Source of the DNA: Mesorhizobium_L sp035547755
GTDB taxonomy: Bacteria; Pseudomonadota; Alphaproteobacteria; Rhizobiales; Rhizobiaceae
Assembly: GCA_035547755.1 (NCBI GenBank)
Contig: DASZUG010000099.1
Coordinates: forward strand, 1-64,000
Reading direction: 5' to 3'
DNA length: 64,000 bases
Every line of letters starts with the position of its first letter. Within the stretch, counting starts at the first letter, position 1. This document shows, piece by piece, positions 25,287-34,033 of this stretch. The translations under genes and the position numbers were made by a program. The notes beneath the pieces were generated by a model. The model saw only the letters and a program-made list of their open reading frames with translations. It was not told where the DNA came from and made no database searches.

Positions 25287-27146
25287 ATGACGCCGGTTTC
25301 TTCGATGCAGGATTTCTGGGGGCTGATGAAGTCCTACTGGCTTTCCGACCAGTGGCTTTCGGCCTGGATCCTGACCTTCCTGATCATGGCTTTGACCGCG
25401 GCATCCAGCAAGGCCGGAGTCTGGATGGCGGAAAGCTCCGGCGACCTCGTCAACGCCATCGCCTCCTTCCATGATCAGGGCAATCATAACCCGCTCCGCA
25501 TGCTTCTCACCAGCGGGGGAACGCTTCTGGGGCTGGCGATCTTCAAGGATGCCGGCCTGATTGGTATCCGCGCCTACATTTCCTCGACGCTTCACCGGAA
25601 ATGGCGCGGCTGGCTGAACGGCCGTTTCAACGAGGCGCTGCTTGACGCCAATCACACCCATTTGCATCTGCAGCACGATGCGGGCGAGGAGAACGGGCAG
25701 GCGCCCGACAACGTCGACCAGCGCGTCCAGGAATCAATCAAGAGCATGACCGGAGGCGCGATTGGCCTGGCGATGGGGATCGTCGGCGTGCTGATGTCGC
25801 TCTTCTTCGTCGGCCAGGTGCTGATCCGCAGTTCCGTCCCGGTGCGGGGGATGGCGTTCCTCGGCGATTATGGCAGCGCCGCGCTCGCGCTCGGCGCGGT
25901 CGCGGTCTATGTGCCCCTCAACACGTTCATCGCTGTCAAGCTCGGCGGCTTCATGGAGCGGCTGAACGTCGCCATGCAGCAGGCCGAAGGGACCTATCGT
26001 GGCGAACTCACCACGCTCTTGCGGCGCAGCATGCAGATGGCGGCCTCGGGCGCGGAACACGTGCAAAAAAACCTGCATCGCCGCCTCTATGACGATATCG
26101 ACAAGACTTGGGCGAGGCTGAACAAGGTCAATGCGAGTTATCAGGCTTTCCAACTCACCTATGATTTCATGGCGGCGCGTATCGTTGCCTATGCGCCGGG
26201 CCTGATTTCCTATGCCGCGGGCGAGATCAGCCTGAAACGCTACATCACCGGCTCCGAACTGATCGCATCGTTGATCGGCCAGTGTTCCTGGTTCATTCAT
26301 GTCATGCCCGCGATCGCCACGCTGAAAGCAGACTCGCAACGCGTTACCGGTCTGGCGAGGGCGATCGAACAGGTCCAGCAGCCGCAGGAATTCTACCGCA
26401 AGACCGGCCGTTCCAATTTCCGTTATGCCACCCAGAAGGCAAAACGCGGCCTGACCATCCGGAATGTCGAATTGCAGCATCAGGGAATGAATGCGGTGCC
26501 GTTCCTGATGACGGGTGATGTCACTTTCAGACCGGGCGAGTGGACGATCGTGCGTGGCCCTTCCGGCTCCGGCAAGACCTCGCTTTTGAAGGCCATCAAT
26601 GGCTTGTGGGCTTATGGCTCAGGCGACATCATCCTGCCCGAAGGCGTGGCTCCCTTTTATGCCTCGCAGGAAGTGAAGCTGCAGCGGCTGACCCTGAAGG
26701 AACTGGTGTGCCTTCCCGCTGAGGGCGCGAAATTCACCGACGCCCGCGTGGCGTCGGCGCTGCACAAGGCAGGGCTCGGCGCTTACATCGAGAACATGGG
26801 AGAAGAAAGCCGAGAGGGAAAATTGTGGGATCAGATTCTCTCCGGCGGTCAGAAGCAGAAGCTGGTGCTGGCGCGGATCGTGCTGCATCGGCCGCAGCTT
26901 CTCTTCCTCGACGAGGCGACGGGAGCGCTCGATCCCGTTGCGAAGGTCGATTTTCATCAGGTCATCAAGGATAATTGCCCCGACGCCATCGTCATCAGCG
27001 TCATGCACGAAATCGAGCCGCCGATCGCAGCGACCGGCGTGGAATTTTACGACAGCATGCTCAAGATCGCTGAAGGCATGGCGACCAAGCTGCCCTGGGA
27101 TACGATCTGGAAGCCGTCCAAGGTCGCCGCCGCTCCGCTGGCGTGA
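25287..27146 (+). CDS. ABC transporter, fused permease/ATPase (SbmA/BacA-like, YddA type)
   Basis: A 619-residue half-transporter. The N-terminal part (about 1-360) has about six membrane segments of the SbmA/BacA-like family, with the NVDQRVQESI motif characteristic of this group. The C-terminal ATPase has Walker A GPSGSGKTSL, signature LSGGQKQKLVLARI and Walker B LLFLDEATGALD. Relatives import peptides or cobalamin or act in envelope fatty-acid processes; the substrate here is unknown. ATG at 25287 follows GAGGAG closely. Confidence 0.88.
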   Translation: MTPVSSMQDFWGLMKSYWLSDQWLSAWILTFLIMALTAASSKAGVWMAESSGDLVNAIASFHDQGNHNPLRMLLTSGGTLLGLAIFKDAGLIGIRAYISSTLHRKWRGWLNGRFNEALLDANHTHLHLQHDAGEENGQAPDNVDQRVQESIKSMTGGAIGLAMGIVGVLMSLFFVGQVLIRSSVPVRGMAFLGDYGSAALALGAVAVYVPLNTFIAVKLGGFMERLNVAMQQAEGTYRGELTTLLRRSMQMAASGAEHVQKNLHRRLYDDIDKTWARLNKVNASYQAFQLTYDFMAARIVAYAPGLISYAAGEISLKRYITGSELIASLIGQCSWFIHVMPAIATLKADSQRVTGLARAIEQVQQPQEFYRKTGRSNFRYATQKAKRGLTIRNVELQHQGMNAVPFLMTGDVTFRPGEWTIVRGPSGSGKTSLLKAINGLWAYGSGDIILPEGVAPFYASQEVKLQRLTLKELVCLPAEGAKFTDARVASALHKAGLGAYIENMGEESREGKLWDQILSGGQKQKLVLARIVLHRPQLLFLDEATGALDPVAKVDFHQVIKDNCPDAIVISVMHEIEPPIAATGVEFYDSMLKIAEGMATKLPWDTIWKPSKVAAAPLA

Positions 27147-27172
27147 ACCAACTGGCAAACCATATACCTATG

Positions 27173-27193
27173 GTGCCTCGAAGGACGCACTGC
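27173..27193 (-). repeat. Fragment of the 44-bp interspersed repeat
   Basis: GTGCCTCGAAGGACGCACTGC matches the end of the right-arm copies at 21669-21715 and 31547-31590 extended by a few bases. It lies between the convergent ABC transporter and moaA genes and appears to be a truncated remnant. Confidence 0.6.
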
Positions 27194-27226
27194 AAACCTG
27201 AAGCAGAAAAATCTTGGAAGACGGAA

Positions 27227-28243
27227 TCACCCCCCCGTCACGCTCATATGACGGGAGACGGCGGGGCGCTTGGTCCTGCGGTCTATAACGAAATCATGGC
27301 CCTTGGGCTTTCGCCCGATGGCCTCGTCGATCGCCTGTGAGATGAGTTCGTTGCCTTCTGAGCGGCGGAGCGGCGCCCTGAGATCGGCGGCGTCTTCCTG
27401 GCCGAGGCACATGAAGAGCGTCCCGGTGCAGGTGAGCCGCACACGGTTGCAGCTTTCACAGAAATTGTGCGTCATCGGCGTAATGAAGCCGACACGCCCG
27501 CCGGTTTCGGCGACATCGACATAACGCGCAGGGCCACCGGTGCGGAAGGGAATGTCGGTCAGCGTGAACTGCCGTTCCAGATCGGCCCGCAAGAGCGAGA
27601 GAGGCAGATACTGGTCGGTGCGATCGGCATCGATCTCGCCCATGGGCATTGTTTCGATCAGCGTCAGGTCCATGCCGCGTCCGTGCGCCCAGCGCATCAG
27701 GTCGGGGATTTCCGCGTCGTTGAAGCCTTTGAGCGCGACGGCGTTGAGCTTCACCTTCAGTCCCGCCGCTATCGCCGCATCGATGCCCTCCAACACGCGC
27801 GAAAGATTGCCCCACCGGGTTATGGCGTGGAACTTGTCCGGATCGAGCGTATCGAGCGAGATATTGATGCGCCTGACGCCGCAATCCGCCAGTTCAGTTG
27901 CATAACGTGCTAGTTGCGAGCCGTTGGTCGTCAACGTCAGTTCATCGAGCGCGCCGCTTGTCAGGTGCCGCGATAACTGCCGGAAAAGATGCATGACATT
28001 TTTGCGCACCAGCGGTTCGCCGCCCGTCAGGCGCAGTTTCCTGACGCCTTTCTCTATGAAGACCGAGCAGAGGCGGTCGAGCTCCTCCAGCGTCAGCAGG
28101 TCTTTCTTGGGAAGGAAGACCATGTTTTCCGCCATGCAATAAGTGCAGCGGAAGTCACACCGATCCGTCACCGAGACGCGCAGATAGGTGATGTCCCGTC
28201 CGAAGGGATCGGTCATGCTGGTGATGGGAGTCGCGAAATCCAT
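27227..28243 (-). CDS. moaA: GTP 3',8-cyclase MoaA
   Basis: A 338-residue radical-SAM enzyme for the first step of molybdenum cofactor synthesis. The SAM cluster is C29-x3-C33-x2-C36 (CDFRCTYC) and the C-terminal cluster is in CESCNRVRLTCTG. The protein ends in the double glycine (SVTGG) required in the family. Together with mobA-mobB about 4 kb away it shows Moco synthesis. ATG at 28243 has GGGGCAGG very close upstream. Confidence 0.95.
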   Translation of the reverse strand: MDFATPITSMTDPFGRDITYLRVSVTDRCDFRCTYCMAENMVFLPKKDLLTLEELDRLCSVFIEKGVRKLRLTGGEPLVRKNVMHLFRQLSRHLTSGALDELTLTTNGSQLARYATELADCGVRRINISLDTLDPDKFHAITRWGNLSRVLEGIDAAIAAGLKVKLNAVALKGFNDAEIPDLMRWAHGRGMDLTLIETMPMGEIDADRTDQYLPLSLLRADLERQFTLTDIPFRTGGPARYVDVAETGGRVGFITPMTHNFCESCNRVRLTCTGTLFMCLGQEDAADLRAPLRRSEGNELISQAIDEAIGRKPKGHDFVIDRRTKRPAVSRHMSVTGG

Positions 28244-28437
28244 CCTGCCCCGCGTGTTTTGCTTCGGCTGCCTTGCGCCGGATCATGTTTACTACATCTC
28301 GTTCAAGCGAAGCACGGTTTCAATCCCTTTTAAAGCAGGGATCGCCGCATCAATGGCCGCTTTGCGTCACTTCTCGCTCCCAAATCTCTTTTCCATTGCT
28401 GAAAATAGGCATAGCGGAAGCGGAAAAGGAGAATGCG

Positions 28438-28797
28438 ATGACCGCCCCGACGGAATTGAGAGTGTCGAAAGACCGGAGGCTTCTGACCGTGACCTTTCCC
28501 GGCTCCGGTGTCTATCAGTTGCCCGCCGAGATGCTGCGGGTTCTGTCTCCATCGGCCGAAGTGCAGGGACATTCGCCGGAGCAGCGCGTCACGGTGCCCG
28601 GCAAAAGCGACGTCGCCATCCGCGATATCGTTCCTACCGGAAATTATGCGGCGCGCATCGTCTTCGACGACGGGCACGATACAGGCATCTTCACCTGGAC
28701 CTATCTGGAGGAACTTGGTCGCGAAAAGGAAACGCGCTGGCAGGCCTATCTCGCTGAACTCGAGGCAAAAGGCCTCAGCCGCGAACCGCGGAGATAG
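28438..28797 (+). CDS. DUF971 (gamma-butyrobetaine hydroxylase-like N-terminal domain) protein
   Basis: A 119-residue stand-alone DUF971 domain: ELRVSKDRRLLTVTFPG, YQLPAEMLRV and the closing GHDTGIFTWTYLEELG. Such proteins are proposed to have links to iron-sulfur or Moco-associated functions, but the activity is unestablished. ATG at 28438 has an AAGGAG ribosome-binding site. It is divergent from moaA. Confidence 0.9.
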   Translation: MTAPTELRVSKDRRLLTVTFPGSGVYQLPAEMLRVLSPSAEVQGHSPEQRVTVPGKSDVAIRDIVPTGNYAARIVFDDGHDTGIFTWTYLEELGREKETRWQAYLAELEAKGLSREPRR

Positions 28798-28826
28798 GGC
28801 CTTCCTTCTCCCGGCATAATGGGGGC

Positions 28827-29222
28827 TCAGTCCTTCTTTTCCACTTGCTCGACCGGCAGCCCTGCTTTTTTCCAAGCGCTGAACCCACCCTCGATGTGCT
28901 TGACCGGCTCCAGTCCCATATCTTGCATTGCCTTGGTCGCAAGCGCCGATCGCCAGCCGGACGCACAGTAGAAGATGAAAGTCTTGCCGGAAGAGAAGAT
29001 TTCCTTGTGATAGGGGCTTTCCGGATCGACCCAGAATTCCAGCATGCCGCGCGGAGCGTGAAGGGCGTTCGGAACTTTGCCCTCACGCTGCAATTCGCGG
29101 ATGTCTCGGATATCGACCAATTGTACGTCGTCGCGCTTGGCGAGTGCTGCCGCTTCTTCGGGTGACACGGCCTCGATTGCGGCGTTCGCTTCCGCCAGAA
29201 GCGCTTTGTAGCCCTTTTTCAT
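28827..29222 (-). CDS. Rhodanese-like domain protein
   Basis: A 131-residue single-domain sulfurtransferase-like protein. It has VQLVDIRDIRELQREG, the active-site loop FYCASGWRSALA with the catalytic cysteine, and HIEGGFSAWKKAGLP. Cytoplasmic, no signal peptide. It is convergent with the DUF971 gene. The physiological sulfur acceptor is not known. Confidence 0.92.
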   Translation of the reverse strand: MKKGYKALLAEANAAIEAVSPEEAAALAKRDDVQLVDIRDIRELQREGKVPNALHAPRGMLEFWVDPESPYHKEIFSSGKTFIFYCASGWRSALATKAMQDMGLEPVKHIEGGFSAWKKAGLPVEQVEKKD

Positions 29223-29564
29223 ACCGGTACCTTTCCTGTCTTGCTCATTCCATCACGGTCACCTTGTGGGTTGCCGGTGGGCAGCGCCACAAGGGAAATG
29301 TGTTGCAGGAATAGCGCATTTGGGAACAGGCTGCTGCGGAAGCGCCATCGTTAACAGAATGTGATCAACTTCCTCGTGATTTGCGGCTATTGCGCTATGC
29401 GGTTTAACGTCCTCGCAAGGATTCGCCATTGTAGTGACGGGGGTATCCGCCTCCGGCGGTTGGAATTCGACTGCGCACGGATGAGTTGCAAAGCGCCGAC
29501 AAACGGTTCAAGGCTCTTTGGAGGGTGCGGTCGTCAAGGCAACACTGACCATAACGGGTAAAGG
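29223..29564. other. Intergenic region between rhodanese and L,D-transpeptidase genes
   Basis: No convincing gene. A 66-codon frame at 29361-29561 has no ribosome-binding site or family resemblance. A short hairpin (CCGCC-TCC-GGCGG at 29447-29459) is visible. Probably holds the promoters of both divergent flanking genes. Confidence 0.4.
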
Positions 29565-31475
29565 ATGACATTCCGTATCGGGAAATCGGCAGTGCTGCCG
29601 CTCGTTTCGCTTGCGACCGTACTGGCGCTGGGTGTGCCACAGGCGGGCGCCGAGAATATTTTCGACACGCTTTTCGGCCATAACCGCTTTCCCGCGCCGC
29701 CGCCGCCACCGAATCCTTCTCAGCCGCTTCCGGGCAGGAGTGTCAGGCCGGCATCGCTTCCGAAGGTGGCGCAGCCGACCTACCGTGATTACAACGTCGA
29801 CCCGTTGGTGAAGGTCGATTTCGCCCCGGTCATCTCCGCGACCTATCCGGGAGAGCAGATGTCGCTGGCGAGCGGTGGCTTTGAAAATGCGCGCCAGGGC
29901 CTGGATGGCTTTGACCTGATGGCCGGGAAGCAGATCGCGAAGGCTCTTGTCGATTATTACAGCAAACATCCCGATTTCATTTGGGTAAGCGGATTGGCGC
30001 CGAACGGCCGCGCCGAACAGGTAATGAAAATCCTGGGCGACGCGGCGAGCTATGGTCTCAATCCGGTGGATTATGCCGTAGCCCCGCCGCCGGCGGACTC
30101 CCCAGCGGACGATCCGGCCGGGCACATGAAGGACCTGATCCGTTTCGAGATGAAGCTGTCCGCGCGCGTGCTGCGCTATGTCAGCGACGCCTCGAACGGG
30201 CGCATCGATCCAGATCGCCTTTCCGACTATTTCGACCTGCCGCAAAAGCGGATCGACATGGTCGACGTGCTGACGAAGTTCGCCGCCAGCGACGACGCGG
30301 GCGCCTATCTGCTTTCCTTCCATCCGCAAAGCAAGCAGTACCAGGCTTTGCGGGATGAATTGGCGCGCCTGCGTCAAAGCACCGAGGCCGAAGTGTCGGT
30401 GGACCCGAAGATCCTTGTCCATCCCGGCGAAAGCAATCCGGAATTCCCCAAGGTCCTGCAGCTGATAGCCGACAAGGCCGACGATGCCTACCGAACCCAA
30501 TTTGGCGCGCTCCTGTCGAGCCACTCCGGCGACGTTCTCTATTCCGACGACCTGATCCCGGCGATCAAGGCCGCACAGAAGGCGCATGGCCTGTCGGGCG
30601 ACGGCGTCATCGGCCCCCGTACGATCCAGGCGTTTCAGGGCGTTTCGAAGACCGCCCGCATCGAGAAGGTGCTCGTAGCGCTGGAATCGATGCGCTGGCT
30701 GCCGCGCAATCTCGGCGATACCTATGTCTTCATCAACGAGCCGGCTTTCCGCGTCACCTACACCAAGGATGGCGTCGACCAACTGAACATGGAGGCGGTA
30801 GTCGGCAAGCCGACGAACCAGACGACCTTCTTCTACGACAAGATAGAGGAAGTCACCTACAATCCCTATTGGGGCGTGCCGCGCTCGATCATCGTCAATG
30901 AGATGTTGCCCCGGCTCCTCAGGGACCCCGGCTATCTCGATCGTTCCGGCTATGAGGTGACGGACGAGAAGGGGCGCCGCATTCCTTCCGCCTCGATCGA
31001 TTGGGCGAAATACGGCTCCAACATTCCCTTCAATGTCCGGCAGGAACCGAGTGAGGAAAACGCGCTCGGCGTCCTGAAGATATTGTTTCCGAACAAGCAT
31101 GCCATCTACATGCATGACACGCCGGAGAAATATCTCTTCAAGCGCGACGTTCGTGCCTTCAGCCATGGCTGCGTCAGGTTGCAGGAGCCGCGCCAGATGG
31201 CGGCCGCGGTTCTCGACACGACGGTCGCCCATATCGACGAGAAGCTGAAGGAAGGGCATTCCTCGGAGAAGGTGCCTGTCCGGATTCCCGTTTATGTCGC
31301 CTATTTCACCGCATGGCCGGATCAATCCGGAAAAGTAAACTACTACAACGACATCTATGGACGCGATGACAAGATAGAAGCGGCAATCGCGAAAGTCGAA
31401 GCCATGCGTGAGCCGCAGGACGTGGATTTGACGGGCGCGGTGCAGCGAGAACCGCTGGCGCCGCCCAAATCCTGA
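29565..31475 (+). CDS. L,D-transpeptidase (YkuD domain) with peptidoglycan-binding domain
   Basis: A 636-residue exported enzyme. A signal peptide (hydrophobic core LPLVSLATVLALGV, cleavage probably after AGA) is followed by a proline-rich linker, a scaffold domain, a PG-binding-1-like motif (IKAAQKAHGLSGDGVIGPRTIQAF-type, about 330-355) and a YkuD catalytic domain with SHGCVRL, catalytic C536. The YcbB/LdtD-like layout suggests 3-3 cross-linking of peptidoglycan, which is common in Rhizobiales. Confidence 0.92.
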   Translation: MTFRIGKSAVLPLVSLATVLALGVPQAGAENIFDTLFGHNRFPAPPPPPNPSQPLPGRSVRPASLPKVAQPTYRDYNVDPLVKVDFAPVISATYPGEQMSLASGGFENARQGLDGFDLMAGKQIAKALVDYYSKHPDFIWVSGLAPNGRAEQVMKILGDAASYGLNPVDYAVAPPPADSPADDPAGHMKDLIRFEMKLSARVLRYVSDASNGRIDPDRLSDYFDLPQKRIDMVDVLTKFAASDDAGAYLLSFHPQSKQYQALRDELARLRQSTEAEVSVDPKILVHPGESNPEFPKVLQLIADKADDAYRTQFGALLSSHSGDVLYSDDLIPAIKAAQKAHGLSGDGVIGPRTIQAFQGVSKTARIEKVLVALESMRWLPRNLGDTYVFINEPAFRVTYTKDGVDQLNMEAVVGKPTNQTTFFYDKIEEVTYNPYWGVPRSIIVNEMLPRLLRDPGYLDRSGYEVTDEKGRRIPSASIDWAKYGSNIPFNVRQEPSEENALGVLKILFPNKHAIYMHDTPEKYLFKRDVRAFSHGCVRLQEPRQMAAAVLDTTVAHIDEKLKEGHSSEKVPVRIPVYVAYFTAWPDQSGKVNYYNDIYGRDDKIEAAIAKVEAMREPQDVDLTGAVQREPLAPPKS

Positions 31476-31486
31476 TCACTGTTTCC

Positions 31487-31530
31487 GTGCGTCCTTCGAG
31501 GCTCGCTTCGCTCGCGCCTCAGGATGAGGA
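31487..31530 (+). repeat. 44-bp interspersed palindromic repeat, copy 3 (left arm)
   Basis: Differs from the copy at 21554-21597 at a single base, by eye. It faces the inverted copy at 31547-31590 across 16 bp, between the convergent L,D-transpeptidase and lipoprotein genes. Confidence 0.8.
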
Positions 31531-31546
31531 CCATTAGCGCCATCGA

Positions 31547-31590
31547 TCCTCATCCTGAGGTGCCCGCGAAGCGGGCCTCGAAGGACGCAC
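31547..31590 (-). repeat. 44-bp interspersed palindromic repeat, copy 4 (right arm)
   Basis: Inverted relative to 31487-31530, with about four mismatches over 44 bp, so the pair could form a long hairpin in RNA from either strand. Its own centre is a perfect hairpin GCCCGC-TTC-GCGGGC. Confidence 0.8.
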
Positions 31591-31629
31591 TGCGAGGATG
31601 AGGGGTCAAAACGTCAAAGGCCCTTGGGA

Positions 31630-31860
31630 TCAGTCGTGCCCGCGGCGGGCTTTCTGCTGCTCGACCGCCAATTCCTGTTCGACTGTCGGCTGGGCTGGAC
31701 CAGGCTCCACATAGCGGGATTCGACGCTCATCGGCGAGCCGCCACATGCGGCGAGGGGAAGGAGCAGCATCGTCGCCGCGACGAGCTGCGCGGCGATCGC
31801 CACCGCGCTGAGTGCGGAACAGCCGATCCTGCCTGTCGATCCATTGAAGCCATGCCGCAT
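31630..31860 (-). CDS. Small predicted lipoprotein
   Basis: A 76-residue protein with a hydrophobic signal segment and lipobox (LLPLAAC, cysteine followed by GGS), so it is probably lipidated at the membrane. The mature part is short and ends EQQKARRGHD; function unknown. ATG at 31860 is chosen because GGAG lies 8 bp upstream; ATG at 31887 lacks a ribosome-binding site and abuts the tRNA. Confidence 0.65.
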   Translation of the reverse strand: MRHGFNGSTGRIGCSALSAVAIAAQLVAATMLLLPLAACGGSPMSVESRYVEPGPAQPTVEQELAVEQQKARRGHD

Positions 31861-31894
31861 GAAAAGTCTCCAGCCCGCATACGCCATCCGGGGA

Positions 31895-31969
31895 TGGTGG
31901 GCGATACTGGGATTGAACCAGTGACCCCACCCGTGTGAAGGGTGTGCTCTCCCGCTGAGCTAATCGCCC
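31895..31969 (-). tRNA. tRNA-Val (anticodon CAC)
   Basis: The minus strand folds into a complete cloverleaf: acceptor GGGCGAT/ATCGCCC, D stem GCTC/GAGC, anticodon stem CACCC/GGGTG with loop TTCACAC (anticodon CAC), T arm ACTGG-TTCAATC-CCAGT and an encoded 3' CCA. Length 75 nt including CCA. It reads GUG. Confidence 0.95.
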
Positions 31970-32065
31970 GTTCCGAAGCCTTCCGGCTGAACGCGTCGCG
32001 ATATAATGGCCGGCAGGGCGACAAGTCAACGGGTCTTGTCACCGCCGCCTGTGTAAGACCCACTG

Positions 32066-32827
32066 TCAGTTCTTGAGGCGATAGCCGGTCTTGAAGATCC
32101 ACGCGATGATGGCAAGACAGATCACCAGGAAGGCCAGGGTCATGCCGAGACTAATGCCCACCGTCACGTCCGCCAGCCCATAGAAACTCCAGCGAAAGCC
32201 GCTGATCAGATAGATCACGGGATTGAAGAGCGTGATCTTTTGCCAGAGCGGCGGCAGCATGTGGATGGAATAAAAGCTGCCGCCGAGGAAGGTGAGCGGC
32301 GTTACGATGAGCAGCGGTATAAGCTGCAGCTTTTCGAAACCATCGGCCCAGATGCCGATGATGAAGCCGAACAGACTGAACGTCACCGCCGTCAAAACGA
32401 GGAAAAGCAGCATCCACAAGGGATGTTCGATACGGAGCGGCACGAACAGGCTCGCCGTTCCGAGAATGATCAGGCCGATGATGATCGATTTCGTCGCAGC
32501 CGCGCCGACATAGCTGACGACGATCTCGAAATAGGAAATCGGCGCTGACAGCAATTCGTAGATCGTGCCGACGAATTTCGGGAAGTAAATGGCGAAGGAG
32601 GCGTTGGCGATGCTCTGCTGCAAAAGGGTGAGCATGATGAGCCCCGGCACGATGAAGGCGCCATAAGTGACGCCTTCGACCTGGCTGATGCGCGAACCGA
32701 TCGCCGCGCCGAAGACGACGAAATAGAGGGAGGTCGAGATGACCGGCGACACCAGGCTCTGCAGCAGCGTGCGCCCCCAGCGCGCCATTTCATAGCGATA
32801 GATCGCGCGGATGCCGTAGAGATTCAT
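32066..32827 (-). CDS. ABC-2 type transporter permease (YadH-like)
   Basis: A 253-residue membrane protein with six predicted segments and the ABC-2 family patterns (VSPVISTSLYFVVFG; PLTFLGGSFYSI; NPVIYLISGFRW). It forms an exporter with the ATPase encoded immediately upstream, whose stop overlaps its start by 4 bp. Substrate unknown; YadGH-type systems are common but uncharacterised. Confidence 0.92.
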   Translation of the reverse strand: MNLYGIRAIYRYEMARWGRTLLQSLVSPVISTSLYFVVFGAAIGSRISQVEGVTYGAFIVPGLIMLTLLQQSIANASFAIYFPKFVGTIYELLSAPISYFEIVVSYVGAAATKSIIIGLIILGTASLFVPLRIEHPLWMLLFLVLTAVTFSLFGFIIGIWADGFEKLQLIPLLIVTPLTFLGGSFYSIHMLPPLWQKITLFNPVIYLISGFRWSFYGLADVTVGISLGMTLAFLVICLAIIAWIFKTGYRLKN

Positions 32828-33795
32828 TGCGCGTCCCTCACCAGGCTGACGAAGATGTCTTCGAGCGAACTCTGGCTGGTCTGGAGATCGCGGAAACGAA
32901 TGCCGGCTTGGCTGACGGCTGCCAGAAGGGCGGTGATGCCGGTCCGCTCGCCGCGCGTGTCATAGGTGTAGACCAGCTCATTGCCCCCGGAAGCGAGGTC
33001 GAGATTATATTCGGAAAGTTCGGCGGGAACGGTTTCAAGGGGCTCGTGCAACTGCAGCGTCAGCTGCTTCTTGCCCATGCGCTGCATCAATTCGGTCTTT
33101 TCCTGGACGAGGATCAATTCGCCCTTGTTGATGACGCCGACCCGGTCCGCCATCTCCTCCGCCTCCTCGATATAATGGGTGGTGAGGATGATGGTGACGC
33201 CGGTGGCGCGGAGCCGGCGCACGAGCTCCCACATGTCGCGTCTGAGATCGACATCGACGCCCGCGGTCGGCTCGTCGAGGAAAAGGATCGACGGCTCGTG
33301 CGCCAGCGCCTTGGCGATCATGACGCGGCGTTTCATGCCGCCGGAAAGCGTCCTGATGCGATTGTCCTTCTTGTCCCATAAAGACAGCTCGCGCAGGATT
33401 TTTTCGACATAGGCCGGATTCTTCGGCTTGCCGAAGAGCCCACGGCTGAAGCTGACGGTCGCCCACACCGTCTCGAACATATCGGCGGTCAGTTCCTGCG
33501 GAACGAGGCCGATCAGCGAACGAGCGCCGCGATAATCGTTGAGTATATCGTGTCCGGCGGCATGAACCGCGCCCGTCGAAGGATTAACGATGCCGCATAT
33601 GATGCTGATGAGCGTCGTCTTGCCGGCGCCGTTCGGTCCGAGCAGGGCGAAGATCTCGCCGCGCCTGATATCGAGGTCGATCGTCTTCAGCGCCTGGAAG
33701 CCGGACGCATAGGTCTTTGTCAAGCCGGCGATCGAAATCACCGGTTCGTCGGCAAGACGGGCGCGATCGCTGGTGGCGGGACTCTGGATGTTCAT
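32824..33795 (-). CDS. ABC transporter ATP-binding protein (YadG-like)
   Basis: A 323-residue ATPase: Walker A GPNGAGKTTL, signature TLSGGMKRRVMIAKAL, Walker B ILFLDEPTAGVD and H-loop LTTHYIEEAEEM. A C-terminal extension of about 90 residues follows the ATPase domain. It is the first gene of a two-gene exporter operon with the ABC-2 permease. Confidence 0.93.
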   Translation of the reverse strand: MNIQSPATSDRARLADEPVISIAGLTKTYASGFQALKTIDLDIRRGEIFALLGPNGAGKTTLISIICGIVNPSTGAVHAAGHDILNDYRGARSLIGLVPQELTADMFETVWATVSFSRGLFGKPKNPAYVEKILRELSLWDKKDNRIRTLSGGMKRRVMIAKALAHEPSILFLDEPTAGVDVDLRRDMWELVRRLRATGVTIILTTHYIEEAEEMADRVGVINKGELILVQEKTELMQRMGKKQLTLQLHEPLETVPAELSEYNLDLASGGNELVYTYDTRGERTGITALLAAVSQAGIRFRDLQTSQSSLEDIFVSLVRDAQ

Positions 33796-34033
33796 GAGGA
33801 GACTGGCCGTTTGTCGTGCAGCCTATTTAGGCGAACGCGACTGTTTTTGCGACAGCCGGCGGCCACGAAATGTCGGCGTCGATTCACGATTGAGGACTGT
33901 TTCATACACTTTTGACGAATGAGGACCACTCCGGCAGACAGCCGGGACGAAAAATTATGACAGCCCGTCGCCGATCGGTTATTTTCGAGCCGAAGGGGCT
34001 ACGTCGATGCCATGGGCATCAGGAGAGGATATC

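Noticed and set aside
29361..29561. 66-codon ORF upstream of the L,D-transpeptidase gene
   Set aside because: No ribosome-binding site, unusual composition and no recognisable family.
29508..31325. 605-codon leftward frame opposite the L,D-transpeptidase gene
   Set aside because: The plus-strand gene has a signal peptide and the SHGCVRL motif; the antisense frame has none.
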